Source: Bacillota bacterium (lineage in GTDB: Bacteria; Bacillota; Dehalobacteriia; UBA4068; UBA4997). From it: 41,669 bases of DNA. Positions 23,692 through 30,565 of this stretch are shown here, in pieces. Each line of letters starts with the position of its first letter. Within the stretch, counting starts at the first letter, position 1. A program made the position numbers and the translations under genes. The notes beneath the pieces are model-generated. The model saw only the letters and a program-made list of their open reading frames with translations. It did not search any database and was not told the DNA's origin. The stretch lies in the NCBI GenBank assembly GCA_021771915.1, contig JAETNY010000016.1, positions 1-41,669 on the forward strand, written 5' to 3'.

Positions 23692-23850
23692 TCAGCGCTT
23701 ATTTTTTGCCGCACAACCCGGGCAACTGCCGCAGCCCCCACCACACATAACCGTGCCGCTGGTTTTGGCCATTCTATGCTGCCGCCACAAACTGCGGCAA
23801 ATCAGAGCAGAACCGCCAAACACCAACACTGCCACAACAAAAGTACCCAT
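23692..23850 (-). CDS. FeoB-associated Cys-rich membrane peptide
   Basis: A 52-residue protein. One membrane helix (MGTFVVAVLVFGGSALICRS) is followed by a basic stretch and a cysteine-rich tail, MCGGGCGSCPGCAAKNKR. This is the pattern of FeoB-associated Cys-rich membrane proteins, which sit next to feoB and are thought to bind iron or stabilise the transporter. The ATG at 23850 follows GGGGGT by 6 bases. It begins 17 bases after the feoB stop on the same strand, making it the last gene of the operon. Confidence 0.85.
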   Translation of the reverse strand: MGTFVVAVLVFGGSALICRSLWRQHRMAKTSGTVMCGGGCGSCPGCAAKNKR

Positions 23851-23867
23851 AAAAACACCCCCATAGA

Positions 23868-26111
23868 CTAATTTTCAAGCGCAGCCGAATGAATATTGGC
23901 TTGCTTTTGTTTATGTTCCGGCCGGAAAAGCAGGCACAGGAACACAAACAGTACAATCAAACTGATAACCGTCATAACACCAAAACCACCGCCGTTCAGA
24001 ACACTGCCCAGCTGATAGAACACCATAGCCGCGGCATAGGCCAACAAACACTGATAACCTACGGCAAAGGCAGTCCAGCGCACAGAACCTATCTCACGCC
24101 GAATAGCCCCAATGGCCGCAAAACAGGGCGCACACAGCAGATTAAACAACATAAACGAGAAAGCAGCCAGTGGCGTATATTGCGCAGCCACAACCGACCA
24201 AAATTCGTTGCCGTCCTCAGAAACCTCGTCCAAACCGGCATAAAGCGAACCGAAAGTGGAAACCACATTTTCCTTGGCTATCAAACCGGTGACAGTACCT
24301 ACGGCCGCCTCCCATTGCTCACCCCAGCCCAGCGGCGCAAACACCGGCGCTACGGTACGGCCTACATCAGCCAGCATGGAATCTTGCGTTTCAACCGACT
24401 GCATAGAAAAGTTATAACTGCTCAAGAACCAGATTACGATAGAAGAAAGCAAAATGATGGTTCCGGCTTTGCGCACGAAAGATTTTGCTCTGTCCCACAT
24501 ATGCAGCAAAACGCTTTTTACTCGCGGCATATGATAGCTGGGCAGTTCCATAACAAACGGAGAAGGCTCGCCAGCAAAGAAATGCATTTTTTTCAAAATA
24601 ATGCCTGATACAATAATTGCCGCAATGCCAATAAAATAGCAAACCGGAGCCACCCAACCAGATTCCGCAAACAAAGCGCCGGCAATCAGCGCAATAATCG
24701 GCAGTTTGGCGCTGCATGGCATAAATGTGGTGGTCACGATAGCAATTTTACGGTCGGCTTCCTTTTCAATGGTACGTGTGGCCATTACACCGGGTACGCC
24801 GCAACCGGTTGCCACCAACATTGGGATAAAGCTTTTACCGGAAAGTCCAAAACGGCGGAAAATTCTATCCATAATAAAAGCAACCCTTGCCATATAACCG
24901 CAATCCTCCAAAATTCCCAGGAAAATAAACAGCACCATGATTTGCGGCAGGAAGCCCAGCACAGCGCCAACACCGGCCACGATACCGTCCAGAACCAGCG
25001 ATTTCAGCCAATCTGCACAGTTCACGGCCTCCAGAACACCTTCCAGCAAAACAGGAATACCAGGCACCCAAACGCCAAACTCGACCGGATTAGCATCAGA
25101 ATCGATTTCTGCGGCCGCTGCATAATCAGAGGAACCAATGCCCAAAAGATGCCAACCATCACCAAAAACACCGTCATTGGCCCAATCCGTCAGTATACTC
25201 CCCACCGAGGTTATAGAAACGTAATAAATAATGAACATTATGACCGCAAAAATTGGCAGCGCCAGCACGCGGTTAGTCACAATCTTATCAATTCTGTCAG
25301 AAAACGTCAGTTCCCCAGCGGCATGTTGTTTGTTAGCAACCGTATTCAGGATTTTCGTTATGTATTCATAGCGTTCATTAGTGATAATGCTTTCGCTGTC
25401 ATCGTCCAGACTTTCCTCACAGGCAGCAATCAGCTTTTCCAATTCCTGTTTCTGCGCATCAGGCAAACTCAGCTGTTCCAAAATTTTCTCATCACGCTCA
25501 AAAACCTTAACGGCGAACCAACGCTGACTGGCCGGATTTGGAACCGTCAACCGCTCCGAAATTTCGGACAGCGTTTTTTCAACCTCGGCCACAAATGTAA
25601 CCGGCATTTCAGCAAGTTGTTTCTGTTCGGCAATAGCACAGGCCTTATCCACAACCTGTTGCAGACCTTCGGCATTGACCGCAGATGTTTCAACAACCGG
25701 GCAGCCCAAAGCTTTTTGCAGCTTGTCTGCAGAAATTATATCCCCACGTTTGCGCACAACGTCTATCATATTCAAAGCGATAACAATGGGAATACCAAGT
25801 TCCAACAACTGGGTTGTCAAATAAAGATTGCGTTCCAGATTGGAGGCGTCAACAATATTAATAACAACATCAGGAGACTCATTCAGCAAAAAATTACGCG
25901 TCACAACCTCCTCAAGCGTATATGGCGAAAGCGAATAAATGCCCGGCAAATCCTGAATAATTACATCGGCATGACCGCGCAGTCGTCCGTCTTTTTTCTC
26001 CACAGTTACGCCCGGCCAGTTCCCAACATACTGCGAACTGCCGGTAAGCGCATTAAAAATTGTTGTTTTGCCACAATTTGGGTTGCCGGCTAAGGCAATC
26101 TTTAAGCCCAT
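23868..26111 (-). CDS. feoB: Ferrous iron transporter FeoB
   Basis: A 747-residue inner-membrane Fe(II) transporter with an N-terminal GTPase. GNPNCGKTTIFNALTG (G1), VGNWPGVTVE (G2 region), DLPGIYSLSP (G3) and ALNMIDVV (G4) are visible. A helical spacer to about 260 precedes the Gate domains, with polytopic helices and the conserved GCGVPGVMATRTIE and CSAKLPIIAL segments. SLIVLFVFLCLLFRPEHKQK closes the C-terminus. AAGGAGGAG precedes the ATG. It follows feoA by about 110 bases and precedes the Cys-rich peptide gene. Confidence 0.97.
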   Translation of the reverse strand: MGLKIALAGNPNCGKTTIFNALTGSSQYVGNWPGVTVEKKDGRLRGHADVIIQDLPGIYSLSPYTLEEVVTRNFLLNESPDVVINIVDASNLERNLYLTTQLLELGIPIVIALNMIDVVRKRGDIISADKLQKALGCPVVETSAVNAEGLQQVVDKACAIAEQKQLAEMPVTFVAEVEKTLSEISERLTVPNPASQRWFAVKVFERDEKILEQLSLPDAQKQELEKLIAACEESLDDDSESIITNERYEYITKILNTVANKQHAAGELTFSDRIDKIVTNRVLALPIFAVIMFIIYYVSITSVGSILTDWANDGVFGDGWHLLGIGSSDYAAAAEIDSDANPVEFGVWVPGIPVLLEGVLEAVNCADWLKSLVLDGIVAGVGAVLGFLPQIMVLFIFLGILEDCGYMARVAFIMDRIFRRFGLSGKSFIPMLVATGCGVPGVMATRTIEKEADRKIAIVTTTFMPCSAKLPIIALIAGALFAESGWVAPVCYFIGIAAIIVSGIILKKMHFFAGEPSPFVMELPSYHMPRVKSVLLHMWDRAKSFVRKAGTIILLSSIVIWFLSSYNFSMQSVETQDSMLADVGRTVAPVFAPLGWGEQWEAAVGTVTGLIAKENVVSTFGSLYAGLDEVSEDGNEFWSVVAAQYTPLAAFSFMLFNLLCAPCFAAIGAIRREIGSVRWTAFAVGYQCLLAYAAAMVFYQLGSVLNGGGFGVMTVISLIVLFVFLCLLFRPEHKQKQANIHSAALEN

Positions 26112-26224
26112 TTTTACTCCTCCTTTATTGGTTAGAAAACACTAACATACAATCTAAAGATATGCAGACAAGTCGCAAAAAATATGCGGTTTATCTGCTA
26201 AATTCACTCAAATATTAAGTAAAA

Positions 26225-26446
26225 TTACTGCACTTCAACCATTTTGGCGTCTTCCTTGCGGATAGAAAGTTCATAATTACGCAAATTAATCTCCAGCGGA
26301 TCACCCAGCGGCGCCACTTTGCGTACAGTTATAATTGTCCCCTTTGTGATACCCATATCCATAATGCGATGCTTCACCGGCCCTTGTCCCTGCAAACGCT
26401 GCACGGTCACACTCTCACCAGGGCGTACACAATCCAATGTTTTCAT
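26225..26446 (-). CDS. feoA: FeoA-family protein, second copy
   Basis: About 73 residues with an SH3-like beta fold: MKTLDCVRPGESVTVQRLQG, KHRIMDMGITKGTIITV, APLGDPLEINLRNYELSIRK. The LRNYELSIRK ending is typical of FeoA. It probably binds or regulates FeoB from the cytoplasmic side. AAGGAGG lies 9 bases before the ATG at 26446, so the frame from 26479 is 11 residues too long. It lies 29 bases after the first FeoA-like gene. Confidence 0.92.
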   Translation of the reverse strand: MKTLDCVRPGESVTVQRLQGQGPVKHRIMDMGITKGTIITVRKVAPLGDPLEINLRNYELSIRKEDAKMVEVQ

Positions 26447-26475
26447 CAATTTTAACCTCCTTATAAAATCAATTC

Positions 26476-26685
26476 TCAAATCATAATACGTCTGGCCAGC
26501 GCCATATCCAAAGCCAAACGGGTACCCCTGGCATTAATAATCAAACCGGCAGGGCTTTCGGCCACAACAGTAATTAATGCCCCAACAGCCACACCCAGAT
26601 TTTCCAAATGACGGCGCACCTCGTCCTGTCCACAAATTCGCTGCACAATATACTGCTGTCCTTTATCAGCTAGAGTAATTGGCAT
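26476..26685 (-). CDS. feoA: FeoA-family protein, first copy
   Basis: About 69 residues: MPITLADKGQQYIVQRICGQ, EVRRHLENLGVAVGALITV, then RGTRLALDMALARRIMI. It shares the FeoA fold but differs clearly from the next gene. Tandem feoA genes ahead of feoB are common in Clostridia. GGAGG lies 7 bases before the ATG at 26685. It is the first gene of the operon, behind the operator region at 26724-26819. Confidence 0.88.
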   Translation of the reverse strand: MPITLADKGQQYIVQRICGQDEVRRHLENLGVAVGALITVVAESPAGLIINARGTRLALDMALARRIMI

Positions 26686-26723
26686 AAACACACCTCCAAC
26701 AATCAAATTGACCAGAGCAACTG

Positions 26724-26739
26724 GTTAGATACTACTAAC
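26724..26739 (-). promoter_or_regulatory. Operator-like palindrome in the feo leader, copy 1
   Basis: GTTAG-N6-CTAAC followed by ACC on the plus strand. It resembles half-sites of DtxR/IdeR-type metal repressors. It has the same layout as the copy at 26760, 36 bases away. Confidence 0.5.
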
Positions 26740-26759
26740 ACCATGACCTTAAACAAGGC

Positions 26760-26775
26760 GTTAGCAATACCTAAC
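26760..26775 (-). promoter_or_regulatory. Operator-like palindrome in the feo leader, copy 2
   Basis: GTTAG-N6-CTAAC-ACC, matching copy 1 in half-sites and spacing. It lies just downstream of the feo promoter, where a bound repressor would block transcription. Confidence 0.5.
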
Positions 26776-26779
26776 ACCT

Positions 26780-26797
26780 TTAACATAGATATGTTAA
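26780..26797 (-). promoter_or_regulatory. Palindrome overlapping the feo -10 box
   Basis: TTAACATAGATATGTTAA: perfect 8-base arms with a 2-base centre, covering the predicted -10 hexamer. Confidence 0.5.
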
Positions 26798-26819
26798 CAT
26801 ATTTTGCCTGCCATGTCAA
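26791..26819 (-). promoter_or_regulatory. Sigma-A promoter of the feo operon
   Basis: On the minus strand a perfect TTGACA, 17-base spacer, TAACAT. Transcription would begin just upstream of the two GTTAG palindromes. Confidence 0.6.
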
Positions 26820-26922
26820 TATCTTTTCCAAAAAAATATTAGTCACAACAAACTTTTTTATATTGCCTTCTGTTCCACAAAAAAAAATTTGTAATTTTTT
26901 CAAAAAAAATTGCAAAAAGGGC

Positions 26923-26951
26923 TTGTCAAAAAAGCTTTTTTGTAATATAAT
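26923..26951 (+). promoter_or_regulatory. Promoter of tRNA-Ser
   Basis: TTGTCA, 17-base spacer, TATAAT. It lies 26 bases upstream of the tRNA. The spacer contains the palindrome CAAAAAAGCTTTTTTG. Confidence 0.75.
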
Positions 26952-26977
26952 AATAAAGCTGATGAAAAAAGCACTTT

Positions 26978-27069
26978 GGAATGGTATCGAAGTGGTCATA
27001 ACGAGCACGACTGGAAATCGTGTTGCCGTGATGAGCGGCACGCGGGTTCGAATCCCGCCCATTCCGCCA
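26978..27069 (+). tRNA. tRNA-Ser (anticodon GGA)
   Basis: A 92-base class II tRNA. Acceptor GGAATGG pairs with CCATTCC, with discriminator G and an encoded CCA. The anticodon stem CACGA/TCGTG holds loop CTGGAAA, giving GGA, which reads UCC and UCU serine codons. The long variable arm (TGCCG...CGGCA) and T-arm GCGGG-TTCGAAT-CCCGC are clear. It stands alone with its own promoter and terminator, facing away from feo. It marks the change from core to AT-rich DNA. Confidence 0.95.
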
Positions 27070-27070
27070 C

Positions 27071-27105
27071 AAACCCTTATCAAGTTAGACTTGATAAGGG
27101 TTTTT
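27071..27105 (+). terminator. Terminator of tRNA-Ser
   Basis: AAACCCTTATCAAG and CTTGATAAGGGTTT form a perfect 14-base stem with a 5-base loop and a following T-run. Confidence 0.85.
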
Positions 27106-27251
27106 CTTTGTATCATACAAAGTTGCTTTAGTGTGTTTATGCAAAACATTCAAACCAACGGCAATTATATGATACAGAAACAGGGAAAACGACCAAGCTT
27201 TGGCAACAAACAGGTATATTTTAAAGATTATTTTCAAGAAAAACTTTGTCT

Positions 27252-27488
27252 TTAATAATCTTCATCTTCTTTAATAACCAGCAAATCCTCAATGGAACTA
27301 CCAAACTGACGACTTATATTATAGACCAATGATATAGATACATTTTTATCACTTTTCAGTAATTTGCGCACATATCTATCTGAAATATATATTTCTTCCG
27401 CAAATTCTTCCTGTGTTATTCCTAATTTCGCTAACTCTCTGGCAAACTTTAGATGATTTAAGAGCGCCGTTTTTTTAACATTTTTCAT
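27252..27488 (-). CDS. Small XRE-family DNA-binding protein
   Basis: About 78 residues. The helix-turn-helix spans most of the protein: HLKFARELAKLGITQEEFAE, EIYISDRYVRKLLKS, then VYNISRQFGSSIEDLL. The tail is acidic (EDEDY). AAGGAG lies 9 bases before the ATG at 27488. Its own promoter-like site (TTGTCA-N18-TATGTT) overlaps the palindrome TTTGT-G-ACAAA at 27533-27543, which suggests autoregulation. It lies downstream of, and in the same direction as, the small-ORF unit at 27570-28027. The pairing of a regulator with tiny ORFs invites a peptide-regulator model, which is speculative. Confidence 0.8.
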   Translation of the reverse strand: MKNVKKTALLNHLKFARELAKLGITQEEFAEEIYISDRYVRKLLKSDKNVSISLVYNISRQFGSSIEDLLVIKEDEDY

Positions 27489-27532
27489 AATCACCAACTC
27501 CTTCTACTATTAAACATAGAAGAAAAAAGCGA

Positions 27533-27543
27533 TTTGTGACAAA
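27533..27543. promoter_or_regulatory. Palindrome over the -35 of the small XRE gene
   Basis: TTTGT-G-ACAAA overlaps TTGTCA, the predicted -35 on the minus strand. Candidate operator for the adjacent regulator. Confidence 0.4.
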
Positions 27544-27574
27544 GATTTATAACTTTTTTTGCCTTTAACAAAAA

Positions 27575-27616
27575 AAGGTGCGCAAACAGTCATAAAAACT
27601 GTCAACACACCTTTTC
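27575..27616 (-). terminator. Terminator of the small-ORF unit
   Basis: AAGGTG and CACCTT outer arms and ACAGT and ACTGT inner arms form a long, slightly bulged hairpin. The minus strand continues with a run of T. The plus side also has TTTTCTTT. Confidence 0.65.
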
Positions 27617-27635
27617 TTTATCTATTTCGCCGCCC

Positions 27636-27671
27636 AAACCGCTCAGCATAGGTTGGCATAACCAGCGGTTT
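27636..27671. repeat. Nested inverted repeat in the 3' part of the small-ORF transcript
   Basis: Outer arms AAACCGCT and AGCGGTTT enclose inner arms GGTT and AACC. It lies between the last tiny ORF and the terminator, so the transcript would carry two stems in its 3' end. Confidence 0.5.
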
Positions 27672-27691
27672 AGCTATTGCCGCTCTGCTCA

Positions 27692-27775
27692 TTAATGCAT
27701 AAAGTGTTTATTGTAAACAGGCTTAAAGTCGATTTTCGCTTGTTCCAATTTTTCTATAAATTCTAATTCGTTCAT
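27692..27775 (-). CDS. Tiny ORF, 27 residues, unknown
   Basis: The ATG at 27775 follows GAGGT by 5 bases. That Shine-Dalgarno overlaps the stop of the preceding tiny ORF (AAATGAGGT), as in coupled translation. The peptide begins MNELEFIEKLEQAKIDFKP and ends NKHFMH. It is charged and helix-prone with no signal or membrane segment. No family is recognised. A matching promoter, well-placed Shine-Dalgarno sequences and a terminator argue for translation, but the coding status is unproven. Confidence 0.4.
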   Translation of the reverse strand: MNELEFIEKLEQAKIDFKPVYNKHFMH

Positions 27776-27783
27776 GGTCTACC

Positions 27784-27894
27784 TCATTTATAATTAGCAT
27801 CAAGCAAGAAGAAAGCATTATATGTACTATCACCCAATTCAGCGTTTAACCCCTTGCCTATTGCTGCAATTACTTCACTTATCACTTCTAACAC
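27784..27894 (-). CDS. Tiny ORF, 36 residues, unknown
   Basis: GTG start at 27894, 4 bases after GGGAGG. The peptide starts MLEVISEVIAAIGKGLNAEL, an amphipathic helix-like segment with a hydrophobic face, and continues GDSTYNAFFLLDANYK. It resembles small helical peptides in general, such as toxins, holin-like or signalling peptides, but no known family. It is followed directly by the 27-residue ORF. Confidence 0.4.
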   Translation of the reverse strand: MLEVISEVIAAIGKGLNAELGDSTYNAFFLLDANYK

Positions 27895-27912
27895 TTTCCC
27901 TCCCACATAAAA

Positions 27913-27936
27913 TTATTGATTTGACGCATTAAACAT
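27913..27936 (-). CDS. Seven-codon leader ORF (MFNASNQ)
   Basis: The ATG at 27936 follows a strong AGGGGGC Shine-Dalgarno by 7 bases and stops after seven codons. It lies in the leader about 20 bases before the next tiny ORF. It may be a leader peptide or a short signalling peptide. Confidence 0.3.
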   Translation of the reverse strand: MFNASNQ

Positions 27937-27998
27937 TTTAACAGCCCCCTAAAATTTTTTTGTAAAACAAACACAGGCATTTTTAAAACTTATATAGT

Positions 27999-28027
27999 AT
28001 TATTGCTTTGTTTAAAAATAAACTCAA
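27999..28027 (-). promoter_or_regulatory. Promoter of the small-ORF unit
   Basis: On the minus strand TTGAGT, 17-base spacer, AATAAT. No gene was seen between here and the terminator at 28186. Confidence 0.45.
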
Positions 28028-28185
28028 ACTTTATTATCTGCCAACTTTTTACAATACCATTTTAATACACTTGAAACGAATAACTTTAATGTTTGAGTAA
28101 AAATCTTAAAGTCATATATTTGTCAAAAACTCCATATTTTTTCCGCAAGCAAATTCCTTAAACATCAGATACTTTTACATACAAA

Positions 28186-28211
28186 AAGGAGTCATGTTTC
28201 CACAACTCCTT
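28186..28211 (-). terminator. Terminator of the polysaccharide locus
   Basis: Arms AAGGAGT and ACTCCTT, with TTTTTGT following on the minus strand, 20 bases beyond the last GT-C gene. Confidence 0.7.
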
Positions 28212-28231
28212 AAATATTAATTTAACCAAAC

Positions 28232-30199
28232 TCAGTTTAACTGCAAATATCCAACACTATAACTGCCATCACCACCATATGGAATAATATTTATAGTATC
28301 GTAACCAAGTGCAGCAATATCTTTCGGCAAAATGACTTCTCGCTGCTGCATTCCAACACCTTCAACCGTTCCTTTATTCTCCCTGTAAATAATTTCTCCA
28401 TCATTTTCAAGCAACAACCAATATTCATCATTGTTATCGGCAAAGAAACTTATCTTCTGGTTATAGCTTATTTTATCAAGAACAATTTCCACACCATTTT
28501 TATCCAAAATCCAGGCATTAGGATTATTCCAGATATCACCAACCGTAATTGGTTTAGAAAAGTCCGCTATACTCATTTGTTTTTCAGCAACATATCCACG
28601 ATAAAAATCTTTATCTATCAAATAATCATATTTACCCAAATTCATATCTATAATTTGCTTAAAGCGTTCTTTAGAAAACAAATCGCCACTGATAATATTA
28701 TGTAAAACATCATAATATTCAGCCAAATTTTTATCTGCTATTACATTTTCGCCACTTTCAATAGTTTCCAAATAACCATCTGGAAACATTCTTCCTAAAT
28801 GTCCTATACGCCAGGAAGGCTTATAGACTATCGGCAACCTGCTAAATAAGGCGTCCCCCAAAGCAAGACCATCTACAACATGAATATCGGCCCCAACTGT
28901 CAAACCATAAAAACCAATATTTCCAATTACAACAACACTGTTGCCAGAATATAAATCAATTAACGCTCTTTGTTTCCCTGGATGCCTGTTAAATGTTAAC
29001 TCACCATTCTGACGCACTGCATTCAACAAACCAGTAAATTGATAATAAAAACTTCTTTCGTCTGCAATGCCAGAAACAGGAATCCCACTTGTCGGATATG
29101 ACGCATCACTCAAAATATTATTGTTTGGCAAACAAATTGTAATTAATAATATCGTCATTACAACTTTGAATATTTTTTGCAAATCTATTTTCAACTCTAT
29201 TAATATAATAGCCGATATAAATATAATAACAGCAAAAAAGCGCCCAGACATAAAATCTCCGCCTACACGCAAAATATAAATGTTGTATAGAAGCATACCA
29301 GCAGCCATACAAAGAAATTTATGCTCATGAAAATTAATATACCAATAAATCGCCAAACAACCTGCCAAAAGTATACCTAAAAATGCAATAGGGTCACGGT
29401 TAATAAAATCTAAATAATAAACAATTCCCTGTTGAATGTATTCTATATTTGGAATACCAGAATTCAATTTGGCATAAGCCGTGTTGGGAAATAAAAATCC
29501 ATAATAAAATAATGAAAACATTTCCCAGATAATGAATGGTATTATACCAATAACCCCAGGCAGAATATTTTTATACCACTTGTCCTCACCTTTGAGAAAA
29601 AAAGCGTCAAATAAAGCCGGCAAAAACAGTAAAATACTATCCATTCTGTTTAGCAGTGCCAAACAGCCAATAAAGGAAAGTATCAACAGCCGCTTTTTAG
29701 AAAATTTATCCCATCGCAAATAAAAATAATAGAAAATTGCGGCAATTAAATATTCCAGAGAATTTTCCAAACCCGATGTTGAAAAATCAATAAACGCCTT
29801 GCTGCATATCAACAAAACCATCGGCACGGCAAATCGGTTAGCCTTGCCTTTAGCAATACCAAACATCAAAATCAACACGGCCGCAAATGTGCAGCATATA
29901 TTGAAAATCATTGCCGTTAAATAGTATTCTTTGGTAAAAAAGCATAAAATTATCATGCAAAATACCATTAGAGGGTTGGTATATGTCTGCACTCTCTCCG
30001 ACACATTCCAACGCAGGCCATAACCATGCAGAAAATTATCCACGGTTCTAAAAGAAATGCAGGCGTCGTCACTTATCCAGGCAGTACGTATTAAAATAAC
30101 AAATAAAGCCAGCAAAATAAATATAGCGCACAAAATATCGCTGTTAATTGCTTTTTCAAAATTAACTTCTTCTTTAATATTCTTCATTTTATTATTCAT
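28232..30199 (-). CDS. GT-C type membrane glycosyltransferase
   Basis: A 655-residue polytopic membrane protein with about ten hydrophobic helices in residues 20-370 and a C-terminal extracytoplasmic domain. WISDDACISFRTVDNFLHGY, GLRWNVSERVQTYTNPLMV is the first-loop signature of GT-C enzymes resembling arabinofuranosyl/mannosyl transferases, where the acidic pair is catalytic. These use polyprenyl-phosphate sugars outside the membrane. AAGGA lies 5 bases before the ATG. It is the last gene of the locus, separated from the DUF4254 pair by 105 bases that hold a set of palindromes. Donor and acceptor unknown. Confidence 0.75.
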   Translation of the reverse strand: MNNKMKNIKEEVNFEKAINSDILCAIFILLALFVILIRTAWISDDACISFRTVDNFLHGYGLRWNVSERVQTYTNPLMVFCMIILCFFTKEYYLTAMIFNICCTFAAVLILMFGIAKGKANRFAVPMVLLICSKAFIDFSTSGLENSLEYLIAAIFYYFYLRWDKFSKKRLLILSFIGCLALLNRMDSILLFLPALFDAFFLKGEDKWYKNILPGVIGIIPFIIWEMFSLFYYGFLFPNTAYAKLNSGIPNIEYIQQGIVYYLDFINRDPIAFLGILLAGCLAIYWYINFHEHKFLCMAAGMLLYNIYILRVGGDFMSGRFFAVIIFISAIILIELKIDLQKIFKVVMTILLITICLPNNNILSDASYPTSGIPVSGIADERSFYYQFTGLLNAVRQNGELTFNRHPGKQRALIDLYSGNSVVVIGNIGFYGLTVGADIHVVDGLALGDALFSRLPIVYKPSWRIGHLGRMFPDGYLETIESGENVIADKNLAEYYDVLHNIISGDLFSKERFKQIIDMNLGKYDYLIDKDFYRGYVAEKQMSIADFSKPITVGDIWNNPNAWILDKNGVEIVLDKISYNQKISFFADNNDEYWLLLENDGEIIYRENKGTVEGVGMQQREVILPKDIAALGYDTINIIPYGGDGSYSVGYLQLN

Positions 30200-30229
30200 T
30201 CATTTCCTTAAAATTTCTTAGTAAACAGG

Positions 30230-30292
30230 CCTATTATATCCTATACTATGTATAGGATATAATAGGGGTACCCCTATTGGTTCAAAAACCAA
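30230..30292. repeat. Three consecutive, overlapping palindromes
   Basis: First: CCTATTATATCCTATAC (30230-30246), TAT, GTATAGGATATAATAGG (30250-30266), with perfect 17-base arms. Second: AATAGGGGTACCCCTATT (30261-30278), which shares bases with the first right arm. Third: TTGGTT-CAAA-AACCAA (30277-30292). No T-run follows on either strand. Confidence 0.75.
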
Positions 30293-30304
30293 AATACGAC
30301 CTTC

Positions 30305-30565
30305 TTAATCCTTAAATTTCTTTTCGTTATACATCTTCATTTGTCGAAAAGCTGTTAATTTTCGTTTGCCAGCCATAACTTCATCTAAAAGTTCCTGCAA
30401 TTCCGTCACCAGATTATTCCTCTGCATCACCAGGATATTCAAACGATTTTCACAATCCTGCCTGAAATCCGCCCCAACATCATCTCGGTTCCTCTGCTCC
30501 GTCATATGATAAATCTTCAACTCATTAATACTCAGCTTATCTATCAAACTGCCAACTGTTTCCAT
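30305..30565 (-). CDS. DUF4254 protein, C-terminal half (split gene)
   Basis: 86 residues: SLIDKLSINELKIYHMTEQR, ENRLNILVMQRNNLVTELQE, ending AFRQMKMYNEKKFKD. This matches the C-terminal half of DUF4254 proteins (IDRLSILALKIYHM..., YRQMKMYN). It is helical and cytoplasmic, of unknown function, and known from glycan loci. The normal protein is about 200 residues. Here it is split from the upstream half, with the stop and start overlapping as TAATG. One extra G in a G6 run at 30574-30579 would fuse the halves. The methionine is internal to the family alignment, which suggests it is not a natural start, though coupled translation could still produce it. Confidence 0.72.
   Translation of the reverse strand: METVGSLIDKLSINELKIYHMTEQRNRDDVGADFRQDCENRLNILVMQRNNLVTELQELLDEVMAGKRKLTAFRQMKMYNEKKFKD

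Noticed and set aside
24942-26093. Long plus-strand open frame (383 codons) opposite feoB
   Set aside because: It is antisense to a clearly identified FeoB, has no Shine-Dalgarno or family features, and its amino-acid mix reflects the complementary strand.
26743-27255. Plus-strand open frame of 170 codons crossing tRNA-Ser
   Set aside because: It runs through the feo operators, the tRNA and the tRNA terminator. No protein character is seen.
27166-27255. 28-codon plus-strand ORF after the tRNA terminator
   Set aside because: It has no Shine-Dalgarno or promoter after the terminator and overlaps the end of the XRE gene on the other strand.
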